From Sympetrum striolatum (lineage: Eukaryota; Arthropoda; Insecta; Odonata; Libellulidae): a stretch of 64,000 bases of DNA. This document shows positions 38,476 through 51,890 of the stretch, piece by piece (positions within the stretch are counted from its first letter, which is position 1; every line of letters begins with the position of its first letter). The DNA lies in contig OX388347.1 of NCBI GenBank assembly GCA_947579665.1, forward strand, positions 23,118,562-23,182,561. The letters are read 5' to 3'. The translations under genes and the position numbers were made by a program. A model generated the notes under the pieces. It worked only from the letters and a program-made list of their open reading frames with translations, made no database searches and was not told where the DNA came from.

Positions 38476-41400
38476 CCACGCAGTATACTCTCGGGACCAC
38501 TGTCTTCCTAGGCCAACCGGGCAGCGATATCCAGAAAAAATCACCCCTTAGGAAATGTATCCGCGAGGCGTATTTTTTGAGAGCATGCGGGAAAGAATGG
38601 TTTATGGAATCTTCAGAGCTGCGGTCACTGAAATTCGACGGAAAGGCAAAGGGCTGGAGAAATGCTTGGAGTTATTGAAAAACGGATGCTTGTATTGAAA
38701 ATTGGAGTTGCAAAATACTCGAGCAAACACTCTCGCGGAGCTAAGTAGACAATCGGGAAAACAGGAAAGCTCCGCTCAAAAATTCCGGTTTTATAAATTT
38801 TATCGAGTGGAAACTTCCGTGTAATCACGCCGCAAATATCTGCGAAAAACGCATCGATGTGTCTCCCGAAACCGGTCGCGACGACGGAAAGAACAAGGGA
38901 ATTGTGTGAACGACGCGGTTATTTTGACAAAGAATGCGCACGACCAAAATACCGATACGTTTCCAAGAATGGAAAGGGAGGACGTTGACTTCGAAACAAC
39001 CGAAAGTTTGTTTCTGACACGAGGACTCTAAAGAAGTTACAGGGGGTCGATAAATTATACGAATGATTCCCCGAGCACGCGTGATCTAAGTTGGGACGTT
39101 CAACATGACCGTGTGTTGTTTTAATGTCCACTGTGACGAGAATTCTGAACAAACATCGAACGGAGAACGCGTTTTGTGTTAGGAAACACCCAATACAAGA
39201 ATTTTCACCTGAAAAAAGCTCTACTTTAGATTTGTCTCAAATTTGGTTTTATTTCATTTAATAATTCTTGCGAGTTCTATACGTGCTCAGATAAATCAAA
39301 ATATTCGTTTATTTTTAAGCAATACAAGTACATTGTTTCCAACCTTTGTTAAACAAAAACGTATTAGCATACACAACATACTAACACTTGCAGACCAAGA
39401 TCTATTAATGAAGAATAAATTCCCGTATAGAAAATTTATAAATTTTTAAATTCGCGTACAGATTATAAAATATTTCATTGAAAGTTAAAGTACAGAGAAC
39501 ACGTCCCGTATATTTGGAAGCGTATGGACCATTCGGATATCTGGCTACACACCAAAATGTTATCGTAGACACAGGGGGTTGGGAAGGCTACTCTAGCTAG
39601 TCTATTATAGCGTGTATTAGAATGCCGGGTAATCAGTGCATCTCGAAATGCCGGTACAGCGAATGACACATCAAAGGACCTAGTAGCGCATATTATATTT
39701 CCGAAATAATTTTCTAAATCAGGGCAGACGTTGATAAATCGATAAATAATAACCCTCTCCCTAATAAACGGCCCGCAGATTACGATCGTCCCACGCTAGA
39801 ATATATACCTCGGCATACAAGCACTCCACATTGTCAAACAAATCCCCTTTCGGAAAAAAAGAACATCGTCTCCACCCCCTCCCATCACTCAACACACCTC
39901 CATCATCCAATTCCTCAAACAACTCGGGACCGCAGACCCCCCACCCCACCGCCGCTCTGCCTCCGCCGTCTCCCCCACCCCCAATCACCACTTTGCGTCA
40001 CTCCGTCCTTGAGACGGGAGCCAAGGTCAAGGGGGGAGGGAGGTGCCCACCTTTCTCCGGCGGCCGCACCAAAGCCCCCTGGATCCCACGCTCGCTCTGC
40101 CTCCGGCGCTTGTTCCCTCGGGGGATGCGGAGAGGAAAGTCACCCTCCCACCCCCGGCAAGGTCACACCAATAGATAGATGGAGTCTAGCAAGACGGACT
40201 CTGGACCGCAGACTCCAGACATGGATATTTTTCGGAAAAGGGGATTCTTCGGAAAGTGTCCTTCCCACTTGCCATTCGATAGGGGTGGCCTAACATATGG
40301 CCCGCGGCCCGCCGAAATGCACCCCGCTCGAGGTTTACACCAGACCCGCCAATCTACTCTAACTCTGGTAAAAAATATTCATCATGGCAAATTTTACCCG
40401 AGGATGAAACAGGAGTAGTTTATCAAGCATCTAAAACAGTCACTCATATTCTCTTTTCTACCAAACTAATATTCCTCTGTAGTGACTTTTAAGGACATTT
40501 TGGTGATTATTTCAGAAAATGTCCTTGGTTGCGTTAAAGTTCTGCACGAAATAGTTGTGAAAAAATATTAGCTATAATAGAAGTGAGAAATAAGAAATAA
40601 AAGAACGATGGGTTGCCTAAAACAAGGGGCTGATGGTCCCCGTGGTTGATTACATCTCTAGCGTAACCTTTCGCCAAAAAGACGGGTAGCGATTGACCGC
40701 CCGAACCAATCGTGAGTATTCAATTTTCGAACTGCGAAAGGACTTTGTTGTGGTTACTAATAATCAACTCTTGGCATATTAAGGATAACAGTTGAGGTCC
40801 GTTTTTAGTGAGAATCTTCCACCTGAACCGAACGAGCGAAAATAATTTGCATCGTTGTTTAAATATATATTATAGTAAATAACAGCTCGTGTCTTACTTG
40901 TTCATTGAATTGAATTCCTTACTGTACGTCTTGCGATGGTTAACTTAAAGGCATTCGCAGGAGACGAGCAACTACTCGGTTCAATTTCTAAGAATATATA
41001 TCGCTATTCATACACAGGAGATTAAAACACCTAAAAAAATTGAGCCGATAATATTGTTTGAGAACTTCATGTTCCGATGACTTGTAATCATAGTATTTAA
41101 GCCGGTTATGTAAATAAATGTCGGCTCGACTCGTTATAATATGAAATTTTCCTGGAGCCATTATTTCCGGACCGAATTATTAACTTTCATGATCCTATAA
41201 TAATTTTCTGTTACTCATGATTAGTATTACAGATATTTTCTATTTAATGACAGATGTCCACTAATATAAGGTTGCATTAGTTTCATAAAAATGAGTAGGG
41301 AAGCATTTACGAAGTTCTTCCTTTAAACTGCCATGGTTATTTGTTATTCCATGCCTAGAAAGGAATTAATAAGATTCTATAACTTGGTGCAGGATATCGT

Positions 41401-42289
41401 AAAAATTTTATGATACCATGAGAACCATTCGCTTTTTCCACGACGAATGTGCCATCTCCTATATTTAATTTAATTTTTGTTCCATGAATAAGAAGATGTG
41501 CCTGAATATGATCTAAGCACTAAAAATAATATTATTATACAAAGTGGTCTTCACGGTGAAATATTCTGTTTTCCTCTTATCATATTCTAGAACCATGACT
41601 CATAGAAATACGGTTAGAAGATGCCTTTTTTCAGTCATTTACATCTCAGTTGTCGATTATAGGTCTTTCTAACTCTTCCCAATTTGGAGCACAAAAATTC
41701 GCTTATAATTACCGCAGGGAAAGATTTATCGATTTTATTACGGAAATACGGTACTGAAAATCAACTTCCGATTAACATATTCATGTATATTTTTTCGTAT
41801 TTGGAAATGGTTATTGATGGCAACGAAGGATGTGCCACTAATATGACTCGTCACTTCGAAGGAAATCCAGTCACACTTGAGTTATTTATAATTCTCTTCC
41901 ATCTGCGAGTTGGCCTCCCGATGCCAATCGGAAACTCATCGAGAAAGAACGAAACAGCTCTATCACGTTGATTGTAGGAAAAGTATTGCGAAATTAAGGA
42001 ATTCCTCTCTTGTTTATCTGTAGACGATTTAGAATAATTAAGTTTATTGCGGCCGAGTAACTCGGAATGATGATGTTACATTAAGAAAGTAATGCTGGGA
42101 TTCACTTACTGAAGAATGGATTCTTTCTATCGTTTTCCCTGTTTACTCACAGATACTTCATTTGATTCGCTGATACGGGAAAAGATCTTTAAAAGAGGTA
42201 GTGCATTTTAATTTGATATAATAACGCGCTGCTTCTTATTTCAATTGACAATATCATATGGTATTCCCTGTTGCTATAATTGTTTCCCT

Positions 42290-42309
42290 TTATTATTATT
42301 ATTATTATG
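42290..42309 (+). repeat. (ATT)n microsatellite
   Basis: About six tandem TTA/ATT triplets lie in an AT-rich segment. Confidence 0.85.
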
Positions 42310-42371
42310 GGTCTTTATTAGGCGAGATTGACTAAAAAGTCTCCTTTTCCATCTAACCTGTCGTTAAGTTG

Positions 42372-42427
42372 TTATAAGTATATTACATGTATTAATGCAT
42401 GCATTATTATAAGTATATTACATGTAT
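42372..42427 (+). repeat. Perfect 21-bp direct repeat, period 35
   Basis: A 21-nt AT-rich string beginning ttataagtatattac occurs identically at 42372-42392 and 42407-42427, with a palindromic atgcatgcat in the 14-nt gap. It lies just after an ATT microsatellite and probably arose by replication slippage. Confidence 0.8.
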
Positions 42428-44652
42428 CAATGAAACTTAGAGGAAAATAGAAGAAAATGTAAAAAGGGATTGCGGATGTAAAAAAAACCTAAGAAAAGCT
42501 AATACTTGGAAAATCCTCCAAGAATTTTATCGAACATGATCAGAAGCACCTTGGCTCTTTGGTATGCAACCAAAAACTTACTTCAAACTGTCTGAAATAT
42601 CGTGCATAAATTACTCTCTCAAGAATTCATAAAATGGACCGCAACTCAATCGGGAATCCCTAAAATGCTTTAACGCGATGGGAATTCTAAACTAAACAAA
42701 CTCAAGATTCCTATCAATGAAATCGAGGATGTTGCAAAATGATTTTGCAAGAAACCTAATACTCTCTACAAATCGACCTCATCCGATTACCTGATAAAGC
42801 GCTCGAGGAAATGGCCGAAAGCGATGAATTTTAATCAATTAATTACCGAAACCGTTTTTATTTTAATCGAGGCGTAGCCGTTTTCTCATTTGTCGGCCAT
42901 TTCACCTGTCGCTTACCTGCCAGGCAAAATTCCTGACGAAGGGTGCTTCGAAACGAATCAATTTGCCCTCAGTTATTCAATATTTCGAACGAATCGAGAG
43001 ACGCGCATCAATCAACCGCTTCTAAAAAAACCGGTTGGTGACTAACTAACCCATCGGAGCCCACCACGTTAATGCTTACTATCCCCTTACAATATTTACC
43101 CGTTTAGCATAATTGCGTTCCTCCACTGAGTTAGATTATGAAAACGATTTGGTCGAGCGATAACCACCGTGTTGAAAAAAGGGAAATTGAGAGGGAATGA
43201 GTATTGGGTCTTCTCTTCGCAGGATGTTGTCTATTCTGAGTGGTTCATCTATTTATTGGCTCTTGTAATTTCGCCTCAAAGTGTTATGTAATGGGACAGT
43301 TTCCGTGCAGAGGGAACAACAGAATGGGCGCCGTTTTAATTTGGGTTTTAATTTGGAGCAGTATTTTAGAACAGGAAATTATTTCAATGATTGGCGATAT
43401 ATTCCTTTTAGCCCATATTTTATTCTATAAACATGGGCAATACTAGATTGTCATTATTAATGAATTACTATTTGACTGAAAACGTTAACCTTATGAATAT
43501 CGATAAAACAAAACAAGATGGAATCCCAGCCAATAAATATTGACAAATTTTAAATGTGAAAAAATTTTAGGGGATGTTTCACCAGCCAGAGAGAACCGAG
43601 GGAGAAAGTTTTGTTTCTCAATTAAAGGAAACTACCATCATATAATGAGATCCTTATAACTTGTTCTACAAATTATATTTTTTTTTCGCTTGGGAAAATG
43701 AGAATGCATCAAACGTCGCAAGTGTCGTTCATGGATGGATGGAAATTTGAAAGAGCCAAGTAATGATATTCTTTGTTTGTTATCGGCTTCTTTATCATTT
43801 AATTACAGAAATTATCGCAACCGGTGAAGCTTCTCTTTACTAAAAATAAGTTGTATGGGAAGAAGTAAAATCCTTTCTATTTTTGTTTCGGTGGGTTAAA
43901 TCTAAACCGTTACACAAGACAGAAGAGTAATCTTGCAAGTAGACTCACTGACTTTCTAAAAGTTCTACTCAAAGACTTGACACATACATGGAAAATAAGT
44001 TATTCAGCACATACCAGGGCTCACTTCAGCCAATGAATGGATCTTCATCCAGTTTTTGCAAATCAATTACATTGTATATTAACATTTCTTAGCGATGAAA
44101 TTTTGCAGTAGATCATGACTGATAACTTCCCCAACTTTACCTACAACCCCTTCATTTCTTTCCAACTGAAAACTAGAACTGCCTCGAAAACTGTAAACCA
44201 TTAGCGTTCATCAGTGAAAAACAAATATTCAGAAATCCTATAAAGGAATTGCTGCAGGGTAGTAGTATTTTAATGCTGCATAGTAGTAATGGAACCATTA
44301 CAAGGATGGTTTTCGGGCTTCACATCAGTCATGTTCATTAGAAATAAAGACTTATGCGTTTACGGGAAATCAGTTAAGGTATTTATCGTGTACTGAATCA
44401 GTAGGAGATTAATCACACAACAGTCTGCCTTTCTAAGCTTATACATAGACGTTCGATTCACGGAAGAGCTCATGGAGAAAACCTAGTCAAGTCAAGCCTT
44501 TTACTTGGGCTATGGGAAGTTCTTTGCACCGCTCAACTCTCTCCTCTTTCCACTTCCTCAGGATCTCGCTCAAAACGGACAGACGGCTATCCAGACGAGC
44601 AAGTAGAAAACACGTGCTTTCTCGAAAAAAGGACTAAAAGAATACAAAACGA

Positions 44653-45357
44653 TTAACTTCCTTCGAAGCGCAGTCCTTGGAGCTGAACTCGAGCCATTAA
44701 ATCACGATTAATAACAGGAAAAAATTTATAAAGCTCATCCTTTCTCCATATCGCTCTGCGGGACGATCCTCCGCGCGTCCTCCGTGGCTCCATTAACGGC
44801 CCACTTTGACAAATGAATAGGAAAGCGATTTTCTCGCTTGCCTTTTTCGGGCCAAATATCGGACGACATGCACCGTCTTTGAGGGATTCCGAAGATGCAG
44901 CGGTGGACGTGACACCGAGCGACAAATATCGCATCACGTCGATGCCTCTAGGAGAGGAAGGGACGCGAGGCGACTTATTTGGCGGGAATCGGAGTGAGGG
45001 ATGAAGGATCGAGAAAGGATCTTTGGGATCGCTCAATTTAATTTCGGAGGCGAAAAAGATGCTTGACGAAGATGGGAAGGATGAAGCGGAGGAAGGGAAA
45101 TTTTGAAAGGGATGCCAAACTCCCCCGAATTTGCAGACCGACTCGGCAGGTTTGGAGATGAATTGAGTGCTAATGTTCCGCGGACAAAGGAAAGAAGAGA
45201 ATGACGCCTCTTTTCGGAATGCGAGTGCAGCACGGTTTGTTGATCTGTGACCTCTGCAGAAGCATTTCGGCGAAATATTACTTCCTTCTACTTTTGGATG
45301 AAGATAGCCCGCCTTACAATATAGTCGACAGTATATATCAGGAATAATCTCACACAT
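44653..45357 (-). other. Longest open reading frame in the window (234 codons), unassigned
   Basis: A minus-strand frame runs 234 codons from an ATG. The product is Ser/Pro/Arg-rich with scattered Cys and no recognisable domain, signal peptide or membrane span. The region is GC-richer than its flanks, which lowers stop-codon frequency and makes a long chance frame more likely. I see no repeat structure or convincing splice pattern that marks it as a gene. It may be an intronless lineage-specific gene, an exon with intron read-through, or chance; I favour chance. Confidence 0.12.
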
Positions 45358-45359
45358 AG

Positions 45360-48300
45360 ATGTTAATTCGCGATGTCTTCCGGCAGAAAAAAAATCTCGA
45401 TTGAAATACAGCGGAATAGTGGATTTTTTTTCTTACTGGTTTTTTCAATTGAATTCACCGATTAATAACCAATGGATATCCACTGGTTGTCCAGATAGGA
45501 ATGATTTTGGGGGGCAATTTTCGTACTAATTTTTCAATGCTAAAATTATACCTTTAAATTAGTAGTAAATCCGTATTTCATATTAAGATGATTATGTAGC
45601 CGCTGTAAGGAAATGTACCAATACGGAAAGGACTGCATACAAACACATGAAAGCAATTCTCTGCTCATAAAATAATTAGTACAATGTGATGTTGATTCGA
45701 AGTAAAAGAAATCATACCAAAATGATTGACCACCTCCTTCCAACTTCTCTTAAGTTGTCAACCATACGTAGCAGGCATTTGCACTCCAAGAGAGCGCTCA
45801 TAACTTGCGATATGATTCCCATTATTTTACGCTAATTTTTCAAGAAATTTTATTATTTGAATTTCTTAAGAGTATAATCTGTACAAAAATTTTATTTATA
45901 TAATGTGACATAAGCGGAAAAGTTCGAGCAGAACTGGGCAAAGAATAATTTACTTAGATCTTTTCCACCGCAGTGAACGCATATTTTGGAGACGCAAACC
46001 CATCCGCGAAAATTACCAAATTATGCTCCGACCCTAGGGCAAAATTTATGTAGCGCCAACATTAGCTTAACGGTCAACGGGATTTTTCATTATTCAAATA
46101 CACATGCTCGTTGGGGAGGAAAAGGCGACTTTGGGTGGAAGTAAACGCAAATCATTTATGCATGCGCTTCGGAGCAAGTGAATTCTTATTCTGCGTGCAG
46201 ATTCATTTCCCGCAAAGATGGACGCTATCGCGCAAGACCACCATAAGCGCGACGCCGCATGACCGCCACATACTGGAACTTGCATTTCGCGTTCGTAATT
46301 CCTGCACATTCCTTCCCAAATGTAAGACTGATCGCGTATTCCTGCGAGCATTTTTACCGCGAACCGCTATGGACCGCTCCGTCGCCTCGCGAGGCAATGG
46401 AAGTAAAACAGCGGATGGCATGCTCAAAAAGCGGAGGGTAAACACGGCTTTAAAGGTGACTGTAAATAGAAGGACTCAGCGGCGACAAAGAAGAAGAAGA
46501 AAAGATAATATTTAGGGAGAAAGAGCGCATTTTTCCTCTTCGTAGACGAGAGGATTAAAAGGGGAATGGCCCTGAGTAGAGAAATTCTTGTGATTCGAAA
46601 AATTTGTTACAGGACGAGCGAAAATGCGATGTATGTCCGGAAAGAAATCAAAGCCTTTCTTCCAAAAACATTAGGCAAATATTCCCTTAAAGTGAACAAT
46701 ATATAGAAATCATAGCGCAGTCCTGAAGGGACCGCAACACGGATATGATTAATTCCTCGCAGTCCCGATGCTCTTGGCTTGGGATTAATGAGTTATATAA
46801 TAACAGGATACATATTAAAAAGTCACGATGCATAATAATGATTTATTGAGAGCTCTAGCGTCATATTTGCTCTAGCAGAATCTCTATGACCTATGGATAT
46901 GTGTATATTCTATTCTATGTAAAGCAGCCAATTAGTAGCTGATACTCTCTCCGGCAAGAAGAGAAAATACATTATAAATTTCTTCCGACTGAAATAGATT
47001 TATAACACTTCTCTATCAATTAACTCATCAGGATTGTATGTTAAGTGTTCTGTAACAGGATATAATTTACTCGGGACGTTTCCTACAATTCAAAACAATG
47101 GAAGGAGAACGAAGTAGAATTATTAAGTAACGCTGGAGCTTAGAGAGTAGAGTCAATCAAGGTCGAAGCACTTAGAGTAAACAAAACGGAAAAACTGCGA
47201 TGAATAGCGAGATAAACTTTTCTAGCCTGAGTAATGGAGAGTCTGTTCGTAGCAATTACGCACGAGCTGGAGGCAACGTATAGAATTGATCGATAGATTA
47301 ATCCGAGTCTATGAACCTATCAGAATTGAGACGAAAGAATTAATCGAAACAGAAAAATCGTACGGAGACCTTGGAGTAATTCTAAAGAAGCGAAATGTTC
47401 TCTTCAAGAACCTAGAACTTTGGATTTCCGTACCAGCCGACCGGATGGAGGGCATTACAAATGGAGCCTTAGTTAACTTGTCTTATACTTTCCTCCTAAA
47501 ATCTTTTACCTTGCCATTCCGCATGCTGGAGGATACAAAAAAAGAGATTAGGCATCTTCCCAAGAGGAAAACGATTTGAAGAGCGTAAAAAACAAAATAG
47601 AGAAAAAATCACGTTGATATCGCAGTGATGAAAAGACATTCGAAACTCCTCCACTTCCATCAGAAGTCACTTTGAATGGCGTGGATGGTCATCGACGGCT
47701 TCAGAAACACACTTCCTCAACGTGTCAGCCTCAGGACAGGATCTTTCTCGCGTGAGGATGGATTAATCGATCACCGTGGATATCCTCATTTCCCTCAACT
47801 TCCTTGAGCGCGCGTTGGGGGTCGCAACCCCGCATGTCTCCGAAGGGGCGAATGATCCGACAGGAACAATCGCCATCGCGCAAACCAACAACTCGCGATT
47901 TCTGTTTGAAGGGCTTCTTTTCCAGAGAAAAAATAAGAATGTCTCGAAGGGGGAAAAGTCACCTCTCGGACAAGGAGGAAGTTTTTTTCGCTAACTTAAT
48001 CATCGTGGCACTCTACACGATGAAGATTGTCGTCCGCTTTGGCGAAAGGGGAGACAAAGACGCATCGAAATAAGACGAGTGGGAGAATAACGAGGGAAGA
48101 AGTGCGAGAGGGAGCGAATGGAAAAAGTACATCGTCTTTCGTCCTCCTCCGAGTCATCCTTCCACCATTAATTTTCTTCGGGATATCGTAGATTCCGAAC
48201 GCAGTTCTTAAGGCGATATCGATGAATTAGAAACAGTCCCGAGACAATGGAACGTCGAAAATTTTCGCGCGCAACTCGCGTGCAGCGCGCTATGACAGGT

Positions 48301-50830
48301 TTTCGCTCGCCCTCCGACGTTTTTCTATTTTCCTAATCCCGGAGAAGACATTTTACGAGTCAAAGTACTCGCCGCCGCACCTGTTTACTCTTGCCCGACG
48401 AGCGAAATTAATTTTAATTTTGCACCACGCCTCCTTCCATTTCCCTCATATGGCCATCGCGATAATTCTCCATTTTCAGCGACGCTGTGCCCGCAATGAG
48501 AAATGCGACGGAGAAAAAATGTGAGAAGCGAGCTTCTTCCTTCGTACGCGAGGCGGCACGATAATCTCTCCGAAGACTTATAAGAAAAGTACATAAACCT
48601 TAAAATGGCCCTTCCTGCGGCAGACGTACGTTAAAAGCACAATGCATCGACAACGGTTCGGGATGGTATGTTTTCGTATCGCGAGCCTTCGGAATGGCGG
48701 GGACATGGGACTCCGTCCACCACTTATCCCACTCTTAAAAAATCCCTCAACCCTTTCTGAAGAAAAAAGTCCACTCCCGTTCTAACACAGAGCGTGGATT
48801 TGGACGACACGGCGAAGGCATGCGAGGAATTGCATCCGAGTGGGCCACTCGGATGAGAGGGGAAGGGAAGAAGAATTCGGGAGATGGAGAAAGGGGAAGG
48901 ATGGGGAGGAGGGGTGCGAGAAAGGCAGAGATATAAACAACGTCGAAAGAGGGATGAAGATATGAGAAGTCTGATACATGTCTTCATCGGAAGGAATCGA
49001 TGTACTTTTCGGAGGGACCAAATAAGAAAATAAAGGGGTGATTTAACCTCTCGCGGCCTGCGAGAGATAGACAAAATCTTAATGGGGTCCAGAAGCAACA
49101 AGTGCGAAGATATTGGACGCACGGACGGCATTCATTAGTCTCCCTCCCTTTATCACCCTACTCCACAAATAAATTTCGTCTCGCGAAAGTTGGAGCGGCT
49201 TTCTCTCCGGATTCTCCCGTTATTTCTTCATTTCTTGATACAATCGCGTGAATTCTCCGAGGGCAAGGAATTTTTATCCCTGTTTGCAGCGTTACATTTT
49301 TTAGGGTTGTCCTAAAAAGGTCTAACTCTTCTTTTTTAAATAATTAAATCTCTTAGAAAACATTTTGCACAAATAATTCCGGTAACCTAGCAGATATCTT
49401 TCATTTTCATTGTATTTGTTTTACTGCATTCCAATTGGGAAACTGTCCACAAGTAAATTTCCAGTACCTTAAAATAATATATATAAGAGTAGCATTTTGT
49501 TATTTCGTAAGTTTATTCGAGTTACATAACGTTGTGGTAATAAGTAGCAAAGGAATAAAGCAGTCTTATCGTCAGCATAAGAGTCATCGTATTTTCAACT
49601 TAAATTTGATGACCCAGGACTTCAGCTTTGTTTCCTGAGTAAGTGGTCTTCTCAATTATACTTCCTACTTTTGAATTGGTTTAATAATTTATGTTCTCTC
49701 TACTTATTTTATTATAACATATTTTACACTGCAGGCAAATGACACTTATGAAAATTTATGGGAAATAGGAAAGCTTCTGGTCCAGGAGGGATTAAATAAA
49801 CCACTTATGAACGATTTATTTCCTCGGGAAAAGACGAAAATAAACCGACCGCGATTTGGTTGCTTCCCCAAGAGCGATGATAAAGAAAGACGGAGTGGAT
49901 GAGCGACTCATTTTTTACCCGACGAACACAATCCTGTCGGAGCTCGATCAGGCGCGAACGCCAAATCCTTTCCCGAGGATGGACAAAAATACCAAAAAGA
50001 TTTAAGAACCTTATGGATTAGAGGTCGAACAAAGAACGTCAAACGTTGAACAAACACATAATTAAGCAAAGAAGAGGGCGAGATTTTTTCGGCCTCCCGA
50101 GCTTTCCTTTCTCACGAAAGACTCTTCCTTTTGAGGAAAGATGTCTGGAGCTACATCTCACTTCCATGAAATTCGACGCGAGCTTTTTACTCGACGTTCC
50201 TTGGCCCTCATCCTACAGCCCCTTCTTTTCAGAATCTCGCTAAGTCCGCGTATTCTTAGGATACCAACAGCGCCCTTTCCGGCGACGAGGGAAAACATTT
50301 TAAATAACGCCGGTGGCGTTCTTTTCTCTCATATCGACCGGCGGTTCTCCGTTCGATTCCCGCTCCCCACACCTTTCCCGCTGCGCCTGGTCCAAGCCGA
50401 CAAAAATACATCGATACCCAAACGGACGCGTCACTGAAAAAACTGAAGCTCGGACGCCGAGGCTTGGGGATAAAACACTGAAACCTTTTCGATACAATCA
50501 CGTTTCCAGAAAGGCTCGGATATGGGTCTTTGGAAAGAATGCTCTTTGGCAGATACTTACACGAAATAGTGAGAAAAATGCTATAATTGGGATTAATTAT
50601 TTATATGGAGGGCTAAATGATGCGGCTTGTCGAAAAAAGCATGCATTTCTCTTGCTGTTTAAGTTAATCTGTATCTTCCGAAAATAGCATAAGAGACGCA
50701 TGAATTAATTTTTGGGGATGTCTGAAAATTACATGTGATCGAGAGGTATTCATGTAAATTTACTCGTATGTTAAGATAAGGTCTGGTTGAAAACGATCGA
50801 GAGCAAAAGTGATGGTTTAGAAATGTGTAT
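45360..50830. other. Non-coding, no gene seen
   Basis: This alternates AT-rich DNA with CpG-richer patches at about 46100-46500 and 47750-48600, and a G/A-biased tract at 48830-49020. Short frames are compositional. Confidence 0.5.
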
Positions 50831-50905
50831 TCTAGCCTCGATATATTCAAGGTGCATTTTCAAGAGGAGAAACCTGAGGTCCTGGGTTCGAGAACCGGGG
50901 TCGTC
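50831..50905 (+). repeat. tRNA-like SINE head, B box at 50884-50898
   Basis: The string gaggtcctgggttcgagaac contains a B box (GGTTCGAGAACC), and tctagcctcgata about 50 nt upstream partly resembles an A box. A duplicated AT-rich body follows at 50949-51070. This fits a tRNA-derived SINE with its tail region, decayed. Confidence 0.45.
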
Positions 50906-50948
50906 ATATGTTTCTAAACATTCGTTGCTTGCATTCGATTATATCTTT

Positions 50949-51070
50949 CATTGCTTTTAGGCAAGCTTTGCAGTTTCTTCTTTAAACGCATTAATGAATA
51001 AAAATATATTTCGCTGCCTCTAGACAATCTTTGGTAGTCTCTTCTCTAAAGGAATTCAGGGATAAAAAAT
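50949..51070 (+). repeat. Imperfect tandem duplication, unit about 60 bp
   Basis: Two adjacent units share the order: (G)C-T-rich start, 'aGaCAAtCTTTG' or 'gGCAAGCTTTG', then cagt/tagt, TCTTCT, TAAA, and an A-rich end (gaataaaaata versus ggataaaaaat). The boundary is near 51010. The copies differ at many positions, so the duplication is old. It directly follows the tRNA-like B box at 50884 and may be the body of the same element. Confidence 0.5.
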
Positions 51071-51339
51071 GCAGTTATGGTGACAGGAAAAGTAATGGCT
51101 ACATAAGTTGACAAAACAGCTTACTGAGGGTCGCAGCCTGATGAACATGTTGTGTGATCAAGCCTGATAGATAGGATGATCAAGTTTTGCTTCTACATGC
51201 ACCGGATGAAACTTTGTTATGTATACACACAGGAAAAAAAAAACTTTCCGAGCCAAAATCTACGTAAGGTACACTTCCCTGCGACCCTCCCAACAGCCAT
51301 AATTCCCTCCCACGCCTCCACATCCCTTCTGTAGGAAGC

Positions 51340-51730
51340 CTCTGGAAGACCTCACTCATTGGTGACAGAGAGAAGTGGGTGAGGAGAGAGTGAGCTTCTT
51401 CAGGGAAGGGAGTGAACGAGACGAGGGAGCAGACGGATCGCAGACGAAAACGGTGGTCCGTGGGGAGGGGAGATATGGGGGGGCTGGAAAGTGGGGGAGA
51501 CGTCCAAAGTGGGGAGGCGCAAGGGGTGGGAGGGACCGGTGACGGGTCGATAATGCCAGACGAGGCGGAAGGGAGGGGGTGAACCAAGGGGGTGTGAGAG
51601 ATCACTTGGAGAGATGGAGGGAGATTTAAGGAGAGTGGGGAGGAAGATAGGGAAATTTGGATCCGAGGGATTTTTTCGAGGGGAGACGTGGAGAAGCAGG
51701 GTAAATAAAACGCGAGCGTGACGGACCGAA
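51340..51730 (+). other. G/A-rich tract with G-quadruplex-prone runs
   Basis: About 390 bp is almost purely purine with many G runs, such as those at 51477-51483 and 51511-51534. The opposing minus-strand frames are Pro/Ser/Leu-rich artefacts of this bias. Confidence 0.6.
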
Positions 51731-51858
51731 TCTCGATTCATTATGGCCGCGTTTTTAAAGTCGTCTGTCATGCGAAGATGAACAAAGCTGCGTTGATTGG
51801 TCGTCCGCATTGAAAAAAATTGGTGAGGCGGAGGGAAACGGGTTGTGGGGGCGTCATT

Positions 51859-51890
51859 AGGTCTCGAACCAGGTACCTCCGGTTGGGATT
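51859..51890 (-). repeat. Isolated B-box/T-arm relic
   Basis: On the minus strand, aggtacctggttcgagacct matches a B box and closely parallels the string at 50878-50893 on the plus strand. No A box is visible. It is probably a fragment of the same tRNA-derived family. Confidence 0.35.

Larger units (their letters stand above)
37400..44640. other. Non-coding with two GC-richer patches
   Basis: GC- and CpG-richer patches lie at 38250-38550 and 39850-40360; the latter is C-rich on the plus strand and yields a Pro/Ser-rich frame at 39831-40178. The 11-mer ggaccgcagac occurs in both halves of that patch (near 39928 and 40203). From 40400 on, the DNA is AT-rich without recognisable genes. Confidence 0.5.

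Noticed and set aside
39831..40178. Pro/Ser-rich plus-strand frame with a possible donor near 40024
   Set aside because: The C-rich composition explains the Pro/Ser/Thr content, and no convincing acceptor or conserved block was seen.
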